Assembly: GCA_036401335.1 (NCBI GenBank)
Contig: DASWVC010000044.1
Span: 1-12,517 of the forward strand
Length of the DNA: 12,517 nucleotides
Source of the DNA: DASWVC01 sp036401335
GTDB taxonomy: Bacteria > Verrucomicrobiota > Verrucomicrobiia > Chthoniobacterales > JAFAMB01
Direction: 5' to 3'
Below are positions 1 to 6,760 of this stretch, piece by piece. Position 1 is the stretch's first letter. Each line of letters starts with the position of its first letter. A program made the translations under genes and the position numbers. A model generated the notes under the pieces. The model ran no database searches. It was not told where the DNA came from and saw only the letters and a program-made list of their open reading frames with translations.

Positions 1-493
1 AGGAACGGGCCACGTTGCAATCGCCGTCGCCAAGAAAACAGACGGTAAGCTCCTCAAGGTTTTTGAAATGCTCGCGAATGGTGAAAAGGTCCGCTACAAT
101 CTGGCACGGGTGCTCCTCGTCGGTTAACGCATTGATGGTCGGGATCTGCCCATGCTCGGCAAAGGTGAACAGGTCGGCCTGCGCAAAAGTGCGAATAATA
201 ACCCCGTGAACCATCCGGCCCAACACCCGTGCCGTGTCCACGATGGGCTCACCTCGTCCGAGCTGGATATCGGCGGGGGACAGGAACATGGCGCTGGCCC
301 CAAGCTCACGTAAACCTACCTCGAAACTCACCCGGGTCCGGGTAGAAGGCTTGTTGAATAGCAGCGCCCAAGTCTGGCCGGAAAGCAGATCCTGAGGCTT
401 GCGAGAACGTGCGTCTTTAAAAACCTGCGCGGCAGCCAGCAACTGGTGCAGTTCCTCGCGAGTTAACTGCTCGATGGACAAAAAGTGCTTCAT
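1..493 (-). CDS. argF: Ornithine carbamoyltransferase, N-terminal 164 residues (3' end outside window)
   Basis: This enzyme transfers a carbamoyl group from carbamoyl phosphate to ornithine, giving citrulline, in the cytoplasm. The visible part is the carbamoyl-phosphate domain. The phosphate-binding STRTR motif is at residues 50-54 (context NKPSTRTRVSFE), a conserved RTF is at 101-103, and the HPCQ signature is at 128-131 inside ALTDEEHPCQ. FLGDGDCNVARS, at the start of the ornithine domain, follows at the edge. The ATG at 493 has a purine-rich AAAGGGAG just upstream and gives a normal N-terminus (MKHFLSIEQLT). It lies 24 nt after the argD stop, so it is the fourth and last visible gene of an argJBDF operon. 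The C-terminal ornithine-binding HCLP motif would lie beyond position 1. Aspartate carbamoyltransferase is the main alternative, but HPCQ and the arg context favour ArgF. Confidence 0.95.
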   Translation of the reverse strand, partial: MKHFLSIEQLTREELHQLLAAAQVFKDARSRKPQDLLSGQTWALLFNKPSTRTRVSFEVGLRELGASAMFLSPADIQLGRGEPIVDTARVLGRMVHGVIIRTFAQADLFTFAEHGQIPTINALTDEEHPCQIVADLFTIREHFKNLEELTVCFLGDGDCNVARS

Positions 494-517
494 CCGTGCT
501 CCCTTTCTCCGCTTTGG

Positions 518-1789
518 TCAAAAGCTCTGCAAAGTCGCGGCCAAGATGGCCACCGCCTCGTCGACCTCCTCCGGGCGCACGTTCAAAGGCGGCAGAAACC
601 GGATCACCGTAGGGCCGGCCGGAACTGCCATCAGCCCGTTTTGCAGCAGGCGGGTCACTACCGCTAGCGCAGCCGTCGGCCCGCTGCCTTGAGTCGCTGC
701 GGCGAGGCGCTCATCCAACTCCATGCCGAGCATCAGGCCGAACCCGCGCACCTCCTTCACCCCTTTTACTGCCTGCAGCTTCTGCACCGCCTCGGCCCCA
801 AGCCGGCGCACATGGGCCAGCAACCCTTCTTCCTCGATCGCACGAAGGACGGCCAGCGACACCGCGCACGCCAACGGCGTTCCGCCAAAAGTGGTGCCAT
901 GGGTGCCAGGTTGCAGCAGGTCGCAAAATTTGATCGCGCCCCCTTCGCGCCGTTGCACGGATTTCTGACCAAACCAGGCTGCCCCCAAAGGAAACCCCCC
1001 GCCGATTCCTTTGGCCCAGCTGACCGCATCCGGCATCACGGTGGGATCAAGATCTTCCCACGCGCGCCAAGTGCCTACCCGGCCAAGTCCGCACTGGATT
1101 TCGTCGAACATGAGCAGCAGATCATGTTCATCACAAAGGGCCCGCAACCCATGCAGGAATTCCGGCGCCGCCACATGGATGCCGCCCTCACCCTGGACCA
1201 CTTCCATGAGGATGCCGACGGTCTGGGGCGAAATGGCATCCTTTACCGCGCCCAGGTCGTTGTACGGCAAATGCCGGAATCCCGACAACAGCGGGCCAAA
1301 ACCCACTTTTACTTTCTCCTGCGCCGTCGCCGAAATCCCCGCCATGGTCCTGCCGTGGAAAGAACGGTGAAATGTAAGAATCTCGTACCTTGGCTCAGCC
1401 TGACCGCTCTTTGGAATGCATTCGTTGCCGAATTTCCGCGCCGCTTTGATCAAAGCTTCGTTGACCTCGGCCCCGCTGTTGGCAAAAAAGACCTTTCCCG
1501 GCAGTCTGGTGAGCTCGACCAGACGCCGCGCAAGCTCGCCCTGTGGCCGGGTGTAATAGAGGTTTGAGGTGTGGATGAGGCGTGCCCCCTGGAAGCTCAA
1601 TGCTTCCAGGATGCGGGGGTGCCGGTGACCAAGCACGGAAACGGCGATGCCGGCGCCGAAATCGAGGTAGGATTTTCCTGCGTCATCCCAGACCCGGGTA
1701 CCCTCGCCGCGGTCCAGCACCACATCGTAACGCCCGTAGTTCGGAACCACAAAATCGGCGAAAAGCTGTTTGGCGTCAGAGCTGTCCAT
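518..1789 (-). CDS. argD: Acetylornithine aminotransferase (PLP, class III)
   Basis: This transaminase converts N-acetylglutamate semialdehyde and glutamate to N-acetylornithine and 2-oxoglutarate. The 423-residue product shows the class-III fold motifs in order: LDFGAGIAV (42-50), GHRHP (54-58), the phosphate-binding SGAE (105-108), SFHGRT (143-148), FDEIQCGLGR (228-237, D229 being the cofactor-ring aspartate) and SWAKGIGGG (257-265), where K260 should form the Schiff base. GTHGTTFGG (296-304) closes the cofactor site. It is longer than a typical 390-400 residue ArgD because of an insertion near 277-293, between AAWFG and the GTHG motif, and a few residues near 126-133. It follows argB after an 89-nt spacer, the largest gap in the operon, and precedes argF by 24 nt. 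Related class-III enzymes (succinylornithine or GABA transaminase) are alternatives that the operon makes unlikely. Confidence 0.95.
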   Translation of the reverse strand: MDSSDAKQLFADFVVPNYGRYDVVLDRGEGTRVWDDAGKSYLDFGAGIAVSVLGHRHPRILEALSFQGARLIHTSNLYYTRPQGELARRLVELTRLPGKVFFANSGAEVNEALIKAARKFGNECIPKSGQAEPRYEILTFHRSFHGRTMAGISATAQEKVKVGFGPLLSGFRHLPYNDLGAVKDAISPQTVGILMEVVQGEGGIHVAAPEFLHGLRALCDEHDLLLMFDEIQCGLGRVGTWRAWEDLDPTVMPDAVSWAKGIGGGFPLGAAWFGQKSVQRREGGAIKFCDLLQPGTHGTTFGGTPLACAVSLAVLRAIEEEGLLAHVRRLGAEAVQKLQAVKGVKEVRGFGLMLGMELDERLAAATQGSGPTAALAVVTRLLQNGLMAVPAGPTVIRFLPPLNVRPEEVDEAVAILAATLQSF

Positions 1790-1878
1790 GTCGAAGCCGC
1801 GATGATAACCCGGACGAAAAGTCAGAACAAGCGATTCTGCGCCCCCGGTGCCCGGTTATGGGTCGGAACCCGGTATCC

Positions 1879-2754
1879 TCAGGCCACCACTTCCGTCCCG
1901 ATGCCGCGCGCGGTGAACATCTCGAGCAGCAGCGCGTGCGGGATCCGGCCGTCAATTAGATGGACTTTTCCGACGCCTTGTCCCAACGCTGACACCGCTG
2001 ACTGGACCTTCGGAATCATGCCGCCTTCGATGATCTTTTCGCCGATCAGCCGGGCCGCATTTTCGCGGCTCACCGTCGGGATCAAGGAATTAGGATCTTT
2101 GATGTCACGCATGACGCCCAGCACGTCACTCACATAAACCATCTTGGCTGCACGCAGCGCGCCCGCCAATGCCCCGGCCGCGACGTCCGCGTTCACGTTT
2201 AGCAACACGCCGGTCTCATTTTGCCCGACCGGCGAAATCACCGGCACGACGCCCCGCTCGATCGCTTCACGCACCTCGTCGAGGCGCAGCGAGACGACTT
2301 CGCCGACAAAGCCGACGTCCACCAGTTGCTTGCCGTCAATCTGAGGGGGCAATTTGCGCGCCAGAAAAACATCGCGTCCGGAAAAGCCTTCGGCCCGTCC
2401 GCCAAATGTTTTCATGGTGTCGACGATCTTGGGCCGGATAACCCCGTCCAGCACCGCCTCGACGATCTTGACAGCCGTGGCATCCGTCACCCGCAACCCG
2501 GAAACAAAACGGGGCACCTGCCCCGCCTCGCGCATGCGCTGTGTGATGGCTTTGCCCCCGCCGTGAATCAGCACCGGGTGCACCCCGACGGCTTCCAGAA
2601 AGACGACGTCGCGCAACAACCGCTCGATGAGGTGCTCATCCTCCATGGCGCTGCCGCCGTATTTGATCACAAACGTTTGACCCCTGAACCTCTGAATAAA
2701 CGGAAGGGCCTCCAGTAATGCCTCTGCTTTTTCGACCGCGCGATGGTGAAGCAT
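1879..2754 (-). CDS. argB: N-acetylglutamate kinase, arginine-sensitive type
   Basis: This kinase phosphorylates N-acetyl-L-glutamate with ATP, the second committed step of arginine synthesis. The 291-residue product has the amino-acid-kinase motifs: FVIKYGGSAM with catalytic K31, IHGGGK (63-68), SGLRVT (85-90), NVNAD (186-190), VSDVLGV (208-214) and the nucleotide-site GGMIPK (244-249). The first ~24 residues form an extra helix (RAVEKAEALLEALPFIQRF). In hexameric NAGKs of the Thermotoga/Pseudomonas type this helix interlaces dimers and accompanies feedback inhibition by arginine; the GIGTEV tail (284-289) fits the same group. Arginine inhibition is therefore inferred from family knowledge. 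The start at 2754 lies 20 nt after the argJ stop, consistent with co-transcription. The combination with argJ fits the cyclic acetyl-recycling pathway, in which the kinase is the usual control point. Confidence 0.96.
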   Translation of the reverse strand: MLHHRAVEKAEALLEALPFIQRFRGQTFVIKYGGSAMEDEHLIERLLRDVVFLEAVGVHPVLIHGGGKAITQRMREAGQVPRFVSGLRVTDATAVKIVEAVLDGVIRPKIVDTMKTFGGRAEGFSGRDVFLARKLPPQIDGKQLVDVGFVGEVVSLRLDEVREAIERGVVPVISPVGQNETGVLLNVNADVAAGALAGALRAAKMVYVSDVLGVMRDIKDPNSLIPTVSRENAARLIGEKIIEGGMIPKVQSAVSALGQGVGKVHLIDGRIPHALLLEMFTARGIGTEVVA

Positions 2755-2774
2755 GTGACTGATAGTTTCTCCCG

Positions 2775-3983
2775 CTATTCGCCCAGGTTAAGTCGCACGT
2801 ATTCCGGCGTCAGATCCGTCGTGAACACTTTGTATTCGGCCGTCCCCAGATGGAGGTCAATGGTGACGGTAAAGTTTCTGTTCCGGAGGACTTCCTGCAG
2901 TTTGTCCTCCGGCGTGCCGCTTGCTCCGCCGTGCTTCACCGCGATGACACCGCTGTAAAAAATGTCCACCATTTCCTCACGCACTTTGGCCGTCGAATAC
3001 CCGATCGCGTCCATCACCCGGCCCCAGTTCGGGTCCTCGCCGCACCACGAGCATTTTACCAGGGTGGAGTTTGCGACCGCTTCCGCCGCCTTCCGCGCAT
3101 CCTGGTAAGTCGCCGCGTTCTTCACGTGCACCTCGACGAACTTGGTCGCCCCCTCCCCGTCCTCCACAATCATCCGTGCAAGCTGGCGCGTTACAAAATG
3201 CAAGCCGCTGGCGAAGGTGGCAAAATCCGGCTCCTGCAACGCCGCGACCTCAGCCCGGCCGCTCGCCAGACAGATGGCCGTGTCGTTGGTGCTCATGTCT
3301 CCGTCAATGGTGATGCGGTTGAAAGACTGCTCGACGCTGCTTCGAAAGAGATCCTGAAGGTGGCGCTTCGCCAGGATCGCGTCAGTGGTCACAAAACAGA
3401 GCATGGTGGCCATGTCGGGATTGATCATGCCCGCCCCTTTCGCAATGCCGCCAATGCGCACGGGTTTACCCTGAAGCGTAAACTCAATCGCGATCTCCTT
3501 GGCAAAGGTGTCGGAGGTCATGATCGCCCGCGCGACGGCCTCGCCTCCGTCCACGCTGAGCTTTCGCGCCAAGTCTGGCAGGCAGCCTTCAAGACGTTCG
3601 ATGGGCAGGTTCCGTCCGATCCGGCCGGTCGAGCACACGAGAAACTGCTTTGCCTTGAGGCCGACCGCCGCGGCGGCGGCGGCGGCCATGCGTTTGGCGT
3701 TGAGGATGCCGACGGCTCCCGTGCAGGCATTGGCGTTGCCGCTATTGACGATCACCCCACGCAGGTCAGCCGAACGCAGGTGGGTCATCGAAACGCGCAC
3801 GGGAGCCGCTTTGATTTTGTTGGTGGTGAAGGTCGCCGCCCCGACCGCCGGGCCATCGGAAACGATCATCCCCACGTCGTCCCGGCCGCCGCTCGATTCC
3901 TTGATCCCGCAGCACGTCGCGGCAGCCCGGAACCCTCGAGGAGCCGTTATCCCTCCGCTGATTTCATGGAATGGTGCATCCAT
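2775..3983 (-). CDS. argJ: Glutamate N-acetyltransferase / amino-acid acetyltransferase ArgJ (self-cleaving)
   Basis: ArgJ moves the acetyl group from N-acetylornithine to glutamate, releasing ornithine and regenerating N-acetylglutamate; bifunctional members also use acetyl-CoA. From the ATG at 3983 it is 402 residues, the normal family length, beginning MDAPFHEISGGITAPRGF as family members do. The self-processing site is GMINPDMATML: cleavage between A192 and T193 would leave T193 as the N-terminal nucleophile. The oxyanion-hole motif is CSTGRIG (117-123, T119 and G120), with R where many homologues have V or L. VNSGNANACTG (79-89), TIDGDMSTNDT (225-235) and WCGEDPNWGR (313-322) are further hallmarks. 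The frame stays open 146 codons further upstream, antisense to thrS, but that extension is low-complexity and not ArgJ-like. A GAGGTGA lies 14 nt upstream of the ATG. It is the first gene of the operon; argB follows after 20 nt. Whether it is mono- or bifunctional cannot be read from sequence. Confidence 0.95.
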   Translation of the reverse strand: MDAPFHEISGGITAPRGFRAAATCCGIKESSGGRDDVGMIVSDGPAVGAATFTTNKIKAAPVRVSMTHLRSADLRGVIVNSGNANACTGAVGILNAKRMAAAAAAAVGLKAKQFLVCSTGRIGRNLPIERLEGCLPDLARKLSVDGGEAVARAIMTSDTFAKEIAIEFTLQGKPVRIGGIAKGAGMINPDMATMLCFVTTDAILAKRHLQDLFRSSVEQSFNRITIDGDMSTNDTAICLASGRAEVAALQEPDFATFASGLHFVTRQLARMIVEDGEGATKFVEVHVKNAATYQDARKAAEAVANSTLVKCSWCGEDPNWGRVMDAIGYSTAKVREEMVDIFYSGVIAVKHGGASGTPEDKLQEVLRNRNFTVTIDLHLGTAEYKVFTTDLTPEYVRLNLGE

Positions 3984-4030
3984 CTTGCCAAAAGCATTCA
4001 CCTCATACCCCAGCCCCTTTCGTTTGCCGA

Positions 4031-4061
4031 GCGGTTTTCGTGCGCTTGCCCCGAAAATCGC
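4031..4061. promoter_or_regulatory. Inverted repeat centred in the argJ/thrS divergent gap
   Basis: GCGGTTTTCG (4031-4040) and CGAAAATCGC (4052-4061) are reverse complements at 9 of 10 positions; the tenth would be a G-U pair in RNA. The 11-nt spacer is TGCGCTTGCCC. Its midpoint (4046) lies almost exactly halfway between the argJ start (3983) and the thrS start (4106). It could be an operator for either promoter or a hairpin in the thrS leader. It does not resemble the E. coli ArgR box. A small second hairpin, CCGC-AAG-GCGG (4072-4082), follows towards thrS. The inverted repeat is observed; its function is inference. Confidence 0.4.
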
Positions 4062-4105
4062 GCTAGTGCAACCGCAAGGCGGCGTGTAGTTTCCGCTCCC
4101 ATCCG

Positions 4106-5977
4106 ATGGCACAAAAAACTTTGGCCGAACGCCGGGAGATGTCGGACCTTGAACGGCTTCGGCACTCGTGTGCACACATCCTGGCGACTGGCCTCCTGCG
4201 CCTTTTTCCGGAAGCCCAGTTTGCGGCGGGTCCCCCGGTCGAGAATGGATTTTATTACGACCTCGAACTGTCCCATCACCTGTCGGCGGAGGACCTGGCC
4301 AAGATCGAGCAGGAGATGGTCCAGGTGATTGCCGCGGCCCAGCCGTTTGAACGAATCGTGGCGTCACGGGAGGAAGCCCTGCAAGCGGCTCAGGATGGCT
4401 CCCTCGGTGCGCTTGGCCCAAGGCCCGTTGCCAGCAAATACAAACTCGACATCCTTCAGAACCTCCCCGAGGACGAGGAAATTACGTTCTACCGCAACGG
4501 GGATTTCCTTGACCTCTGCGCAGGGCCCCACGTGGCCGACACCTCCAAAATCGGAGCTTTCAAACTCACGCACATCGCGAGCGCCTACTACAAAGGCGAC
4601 GCCAACAACCCGCAGCTTCAGCGGGTTTACGGCACGGCCTTTGCCACCCGGGAGGAACTGAATCGGCACTTCGCGCAACTGGAAGAAGCCAAGAAGCGCG
4701 ACCACCGCAAACTTGGGCGCGACCTGGGTCTTTTCCACCTTGATGAGGAAGTCGGTCAAGGGCTGGTTCTCTGGAAACCGAAAGGGGCCATCATCCGCCG
4801 GCAATTGCAGGACTTCATCGCCGGCGAACTTCGAGACCAGGGGTACACCGAGGTTTTTACCCCGCACATCGGAAAGCTGGACCTGTTCCGGACGTCGGGC
4901 CACTACCCCTTCTACAGCGATTCTCAGTTCCCGCCCCTCGTGGAGCCGGAGCAGCTTCGCGCCCTCGCTGAGGAAGGTTGCACCTGTGCGGAACTGGCTA
5001 ACCGGCTGCGCGAGGGCTCACTCGACGGCTACCTTCTGAAGCCGATGAATTGCCCGATGCACATCAAGATCTACGCTTCGGCACCGCACTCGTACCGGGA
5101 CCTGCCGATCCGCCTCGCCGAGTTTGGCACCGTTTACCGGTGGGAACAATCCGGGGAACTGGGCGGCCTGACCCGCGCCCGTGGGTTCACGCAGGACGAC
5201 GGTCACCTGTTCTGCACCGAGGACCAGGTTGAACAGGAACTGCGGGCGTGCCTTGATCTGAGCCTGAAGGTGCTGGGCACCCTTGGGCTGACGGAGTTCC
5301 GCGCCCGGTTAGGGATGCGAGATCCTGATTCGAACAAGTACGCTGGCGCCCCGGCCTTGTGGGACCGGGCCGAGGCGGCCCTGCGCAACGTCGCCCAGGG
5401 AGCGCAGGTCAACTTCACCGAGGAACCGGGGGAAGCAGCCTTTTACGGACCAAAAATCGATTTTGTCGTCAAAGATGCCATCGGCAGGGAGTGGCAACTC
5501 GGCACCATCCAGGTGGATTACAACCTGCCGGAACGTTTTGACCTCACGTACGTCGGGCCAGACAATCGACCTTACCGCCCCGTCATGATTCACCGGGCGC
5601 CGTTCGGGTCCATGGAACGTTTTTGCGGCGTCCTGATCGAACATTTCGCGGGCAACTTTCCCGTTTGGCTGGCGCCCGAACAGGTCCGGGTGCTGCCGAT
5701 TTCCGATAAACACCTTGCTTACGCGCGGCAGACGCAGCAGCTTTTTTGGAAAGCGGGCGTCCGGGCCGCGGTTGACGAAACATCGGATAAAGTGGGCGCT
5801 AAAATTCGCCTTGCCCAGCTCGAGAAGGTCCCCTATATGTTGGTCGTCGGGGCGCGCGAAGAGCAGGCCGGCGAGGTCTCTGTTCGCAGCCGCAGACGCG
5901 GCGACGAAGGGGCACAAGGTGCGGCCCGCTTCTTGGAACAGATTCGCAAGGAGATTCACGAAAGGCAACTTGATTGA
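4106..5977 (+). CDS. thrS: Threonine--tRNA ligase lacking the TGS domain
   Basis: This class-II synthetase charges tRNA-Thr. The 623-residue product begins directly at the editing domain. HSCAH (H20, H24) and LCAGPH (C138, H142) supply all four residues of the serine-editing site. The catalytic core has KPMNCP (C316), motif 2 around FGTVYRWEQSG with FTQDDGH (H367), and motif 3 VMIHRAPFGSMERF (H495); C316, H367 and H495 correspond to the E. coli zinc ligands C334, H385 and H511. The anticodon-binding domain starts near 521 (WLAPEQVRVLP). The roughly 60-residue N-terminal TGS domain of E. coli ThrRS is missing, and a stop in this frame at 4064 excludes a longer product. An insertion at about 275-308, with C292 and C294, sits before KPMNCP. 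No clear Shine-Dalgarno precedes the ATG; M12 is a less likely start. The gene is divergent from argJ and is followed by infC after 44 nt. Confidence 0.96.
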   Translation: MAQKTLAERREMSDLERLRHSCAHILATGLLRLFPEAQFAAGPPVENGFYYDLELSHHLSAEDLAKIEQEMVQVIAAAQPFERIVASREEALQAAQDGSLGALGPRPVASKYKLDILQNLPEDEEITFYRNGDFLDLCAGPHVADTSKIGAFKLTHIASAYYKGDANNPQLQRVYGTAFATREELNRHFAQLEEAKKRDHRKLGRDLGLFHLDEEVGQGLVLWKPKGAIIRRQLQDFIAGELRDQGYTEVFTPHIGKLDLFRTSGHYPFYSDSQFPPLVEPEQLRALAEEGCTCAELANRLREGSLDGYLLKPMNCPMHIKIYASAPHSYRDLPIRLAEFGTVYRWEQSGELGGLTRARGFTQDDGHLFCTEDQVEQELRACLDLSLKVLGTLGLTEFRARLGMRDPDSNKYAGAPALWDRAEAALRNVAQGAQVNFTEEPGEAAFYGPKIDFVVKDAIGREWQLGTIQVDYNLPERFDLTYVGPDNRPYRPVMIHRAPFGSMERFCGVLIEHFAGNFPVWLAPEQVRVLPISDKHLAYARQTQQLFWKAGVRAAVDETSDKVGAKIRLAQLEKVPYMLVVGAREEQAGEVSVRSRRRGDEGAQGAARFLEQIRKEIHERQLD

Positions 5978-6003
5978 GCACGGCCTTTAGCCCTTAGGCG
6001 TGC
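5978..6003 (+). promoter_or_regulatory. Stem-loop between thrS and infC
   Basis: GCAC-g-GCCT (5978-5986) pairs with AGGC-GTGC (5996-6003), giving 8 base pairs with one bulged G (5982) and a 9-nt loop. It begins immediately after the thrS stop codon and ends 6 nt before the infC GGAG. There is no T-tract, so it is not a canonical intrinsic terminator. Its position suits an mRNA processing, attenuation or translational-control element for infC; that role is inference. Confidence 0.45.
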
Positions 6004-6009
6004 TATACC

Positions 6010-6024
6010 GGAGATAGGTTTATT
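6010..6024 (+). promoter_or_regulatory. Ribosome binding site that fixes the infC ATT start
   Basis: GGAG (6010-6013, in GGAGATAGGTTT) lies 8 nt upstream of the ATT at 6022-6024. This is one of the clearest Shine-Dalgarno sequences in the window. It has optimal spacing for the ATT but would be 56 nt from the GTG at 6070, so it decides the start in favour of ATT. Confidence 0.75.
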
Positions 6025-6606
6025 CAGCAGCAGCAGATTCGAGTTAACAGCCGAATTCGAGCGCGCGAGGTGCGTGTCATTCTCGCGGCATCCAACGAGC
6101 AGCTTGGGATCATGAAGATCCAGGATGCTTTGCGCCGGGCCCAATCGCTCGGCCTTGACTTGGTGGAGGTGGCTCCGAACGCCACGCCCCCGGTTTGCAA
6201 AATCGTTGATTTTGGAAAATACCGCTACGACTTATCCAAGCAGGATAGAGACCGTAAACCAGGTGGTTCCAAGCTCAAAGAGATCAAGTTCCGCGTGAAC
6301 ATTGATCCTCACGACTACATGGTCAAAGTGCGGCACGCTGAACAGTTCCTTGATAAGGGGAACAAGGTAAAGATGCAGTTGCAGTTCCGCGGCCGGGAAA
6401 TGAGCCACAAGGAACTGGGTGACCGGATCATGCAACGCCTCAAGGAGGATTTGCTGACGATGGGTCAGGTGGAGATGGAACCGAAGCTGATGGGCAAGAG
6501 CATCAGCATGACGATCTCGCCGCTGCCGCTGAATAAGCGCAAACGCCGGTTCACCGTCGAAAACGAGGAACTGCCGCCAGAGCCTCCGGACGATGAGGAT
6601 GAATAA
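6022..6606 (+). CDS. infC: Translation initiation factor IF-3, ATT start codon
   Basis: IF-3 binds the 30S subunit, prevents premature 50S joining and checks start-codon and initiator-tRNA pairing. The product from the ATT at 6022 is 194 residues. The N-domain begins QQQQIRVNSRIRAREVRVI, the expected IF-3 opening (RVNxxIRxxEVRxI), which a start at the GTG 6070 would cut off. The IF-3 signature KIVDFGKYRYDLSK is at 60-73. A basic linker follows (KQDRDRKPGGSKLKEIKFR), then the C-domain with DPHDYMVKVRHAEQFL, KVKMQLQFRGREM and a segment ending near 172 (SMTISPLPLNK). The last 15 residues form an acidic, proline-rich tail (ELPPEPPDDEDE) beyond the E. coli end point. In E. coli infC also starts with AUU, and IF-3 represses its own synthesis by discriminating against that codon; the same loop is inferred here. 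rpmI and rplT do not follow. No gene is visible between its stop and 6760, where a convergent gene ends. Confidence 0.93.
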   Translation: MQQQQIRVNSRIRAREVRVILAASNEQLGIMKIQDALRRAQSLGLDLVEVAPNATPPVCKIVDFGKYRYDLSKQDRDRKPGGSKLKEIKFRVNIDPHDYMVKVRHAEQFLDKGNKVKMQLQFRGREMSHKELGDRIMQRLKEDLLTMGQVEMEPKLMGKSISMTISPLPLNKRKRRFTVENEELPPEPPDDEDE

Positions 6607-6760
6607 GGGCTGCGGCCAATCCGGCGAATTCTGTTCGACGGACGACCAGACGGTTCACCAGGCGTCAGCCGTGCATGCCCGGCCCTAGACGCGCCGTCGC
6701 CGGATCGGCTTAGGCCCTATCAAGGCGTGAACCATGGTTTCCGGGAGCTGGAGCTGCCCA

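Noticed and set aside
689..1567. 292-codon plus-strand open frame opposite argD
   Set aside because: ArgD on the minus strand has all PLP motifs; the antisense product is unrecognisable.
4031..4105. T-box or tRNA-Thr-mimic leader for thrS
   Set aside because: No T-box sequence is present, and the hairpin loop does not convincingly resemble a threonine anticodon arm.
2850..4328. 492-codon plus-strand open frame across argJ and into thrS
   Set aside because: It is antisense to ArgJ and out of frame with ThrRS, both of which have catalytic motifs; its product is low-complexity.
3984..4421. Open frame extending argJ by 146 codons upstream, antisense to thrS
   Set aside because: The extension is proline/glycine/serine-rich without ArgJ similarity, overlaps the start of a certain thrS gene, and the ATG at 3983 already gives a full-length ArgJ.
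6681..6720. Terminator between infC and the VOC gene
   Set aside because: Only a 4-bp GCCG-GAT-CGGC hairpin and short GGCCCTA direct repeats are present, with no T-tract on either strand.
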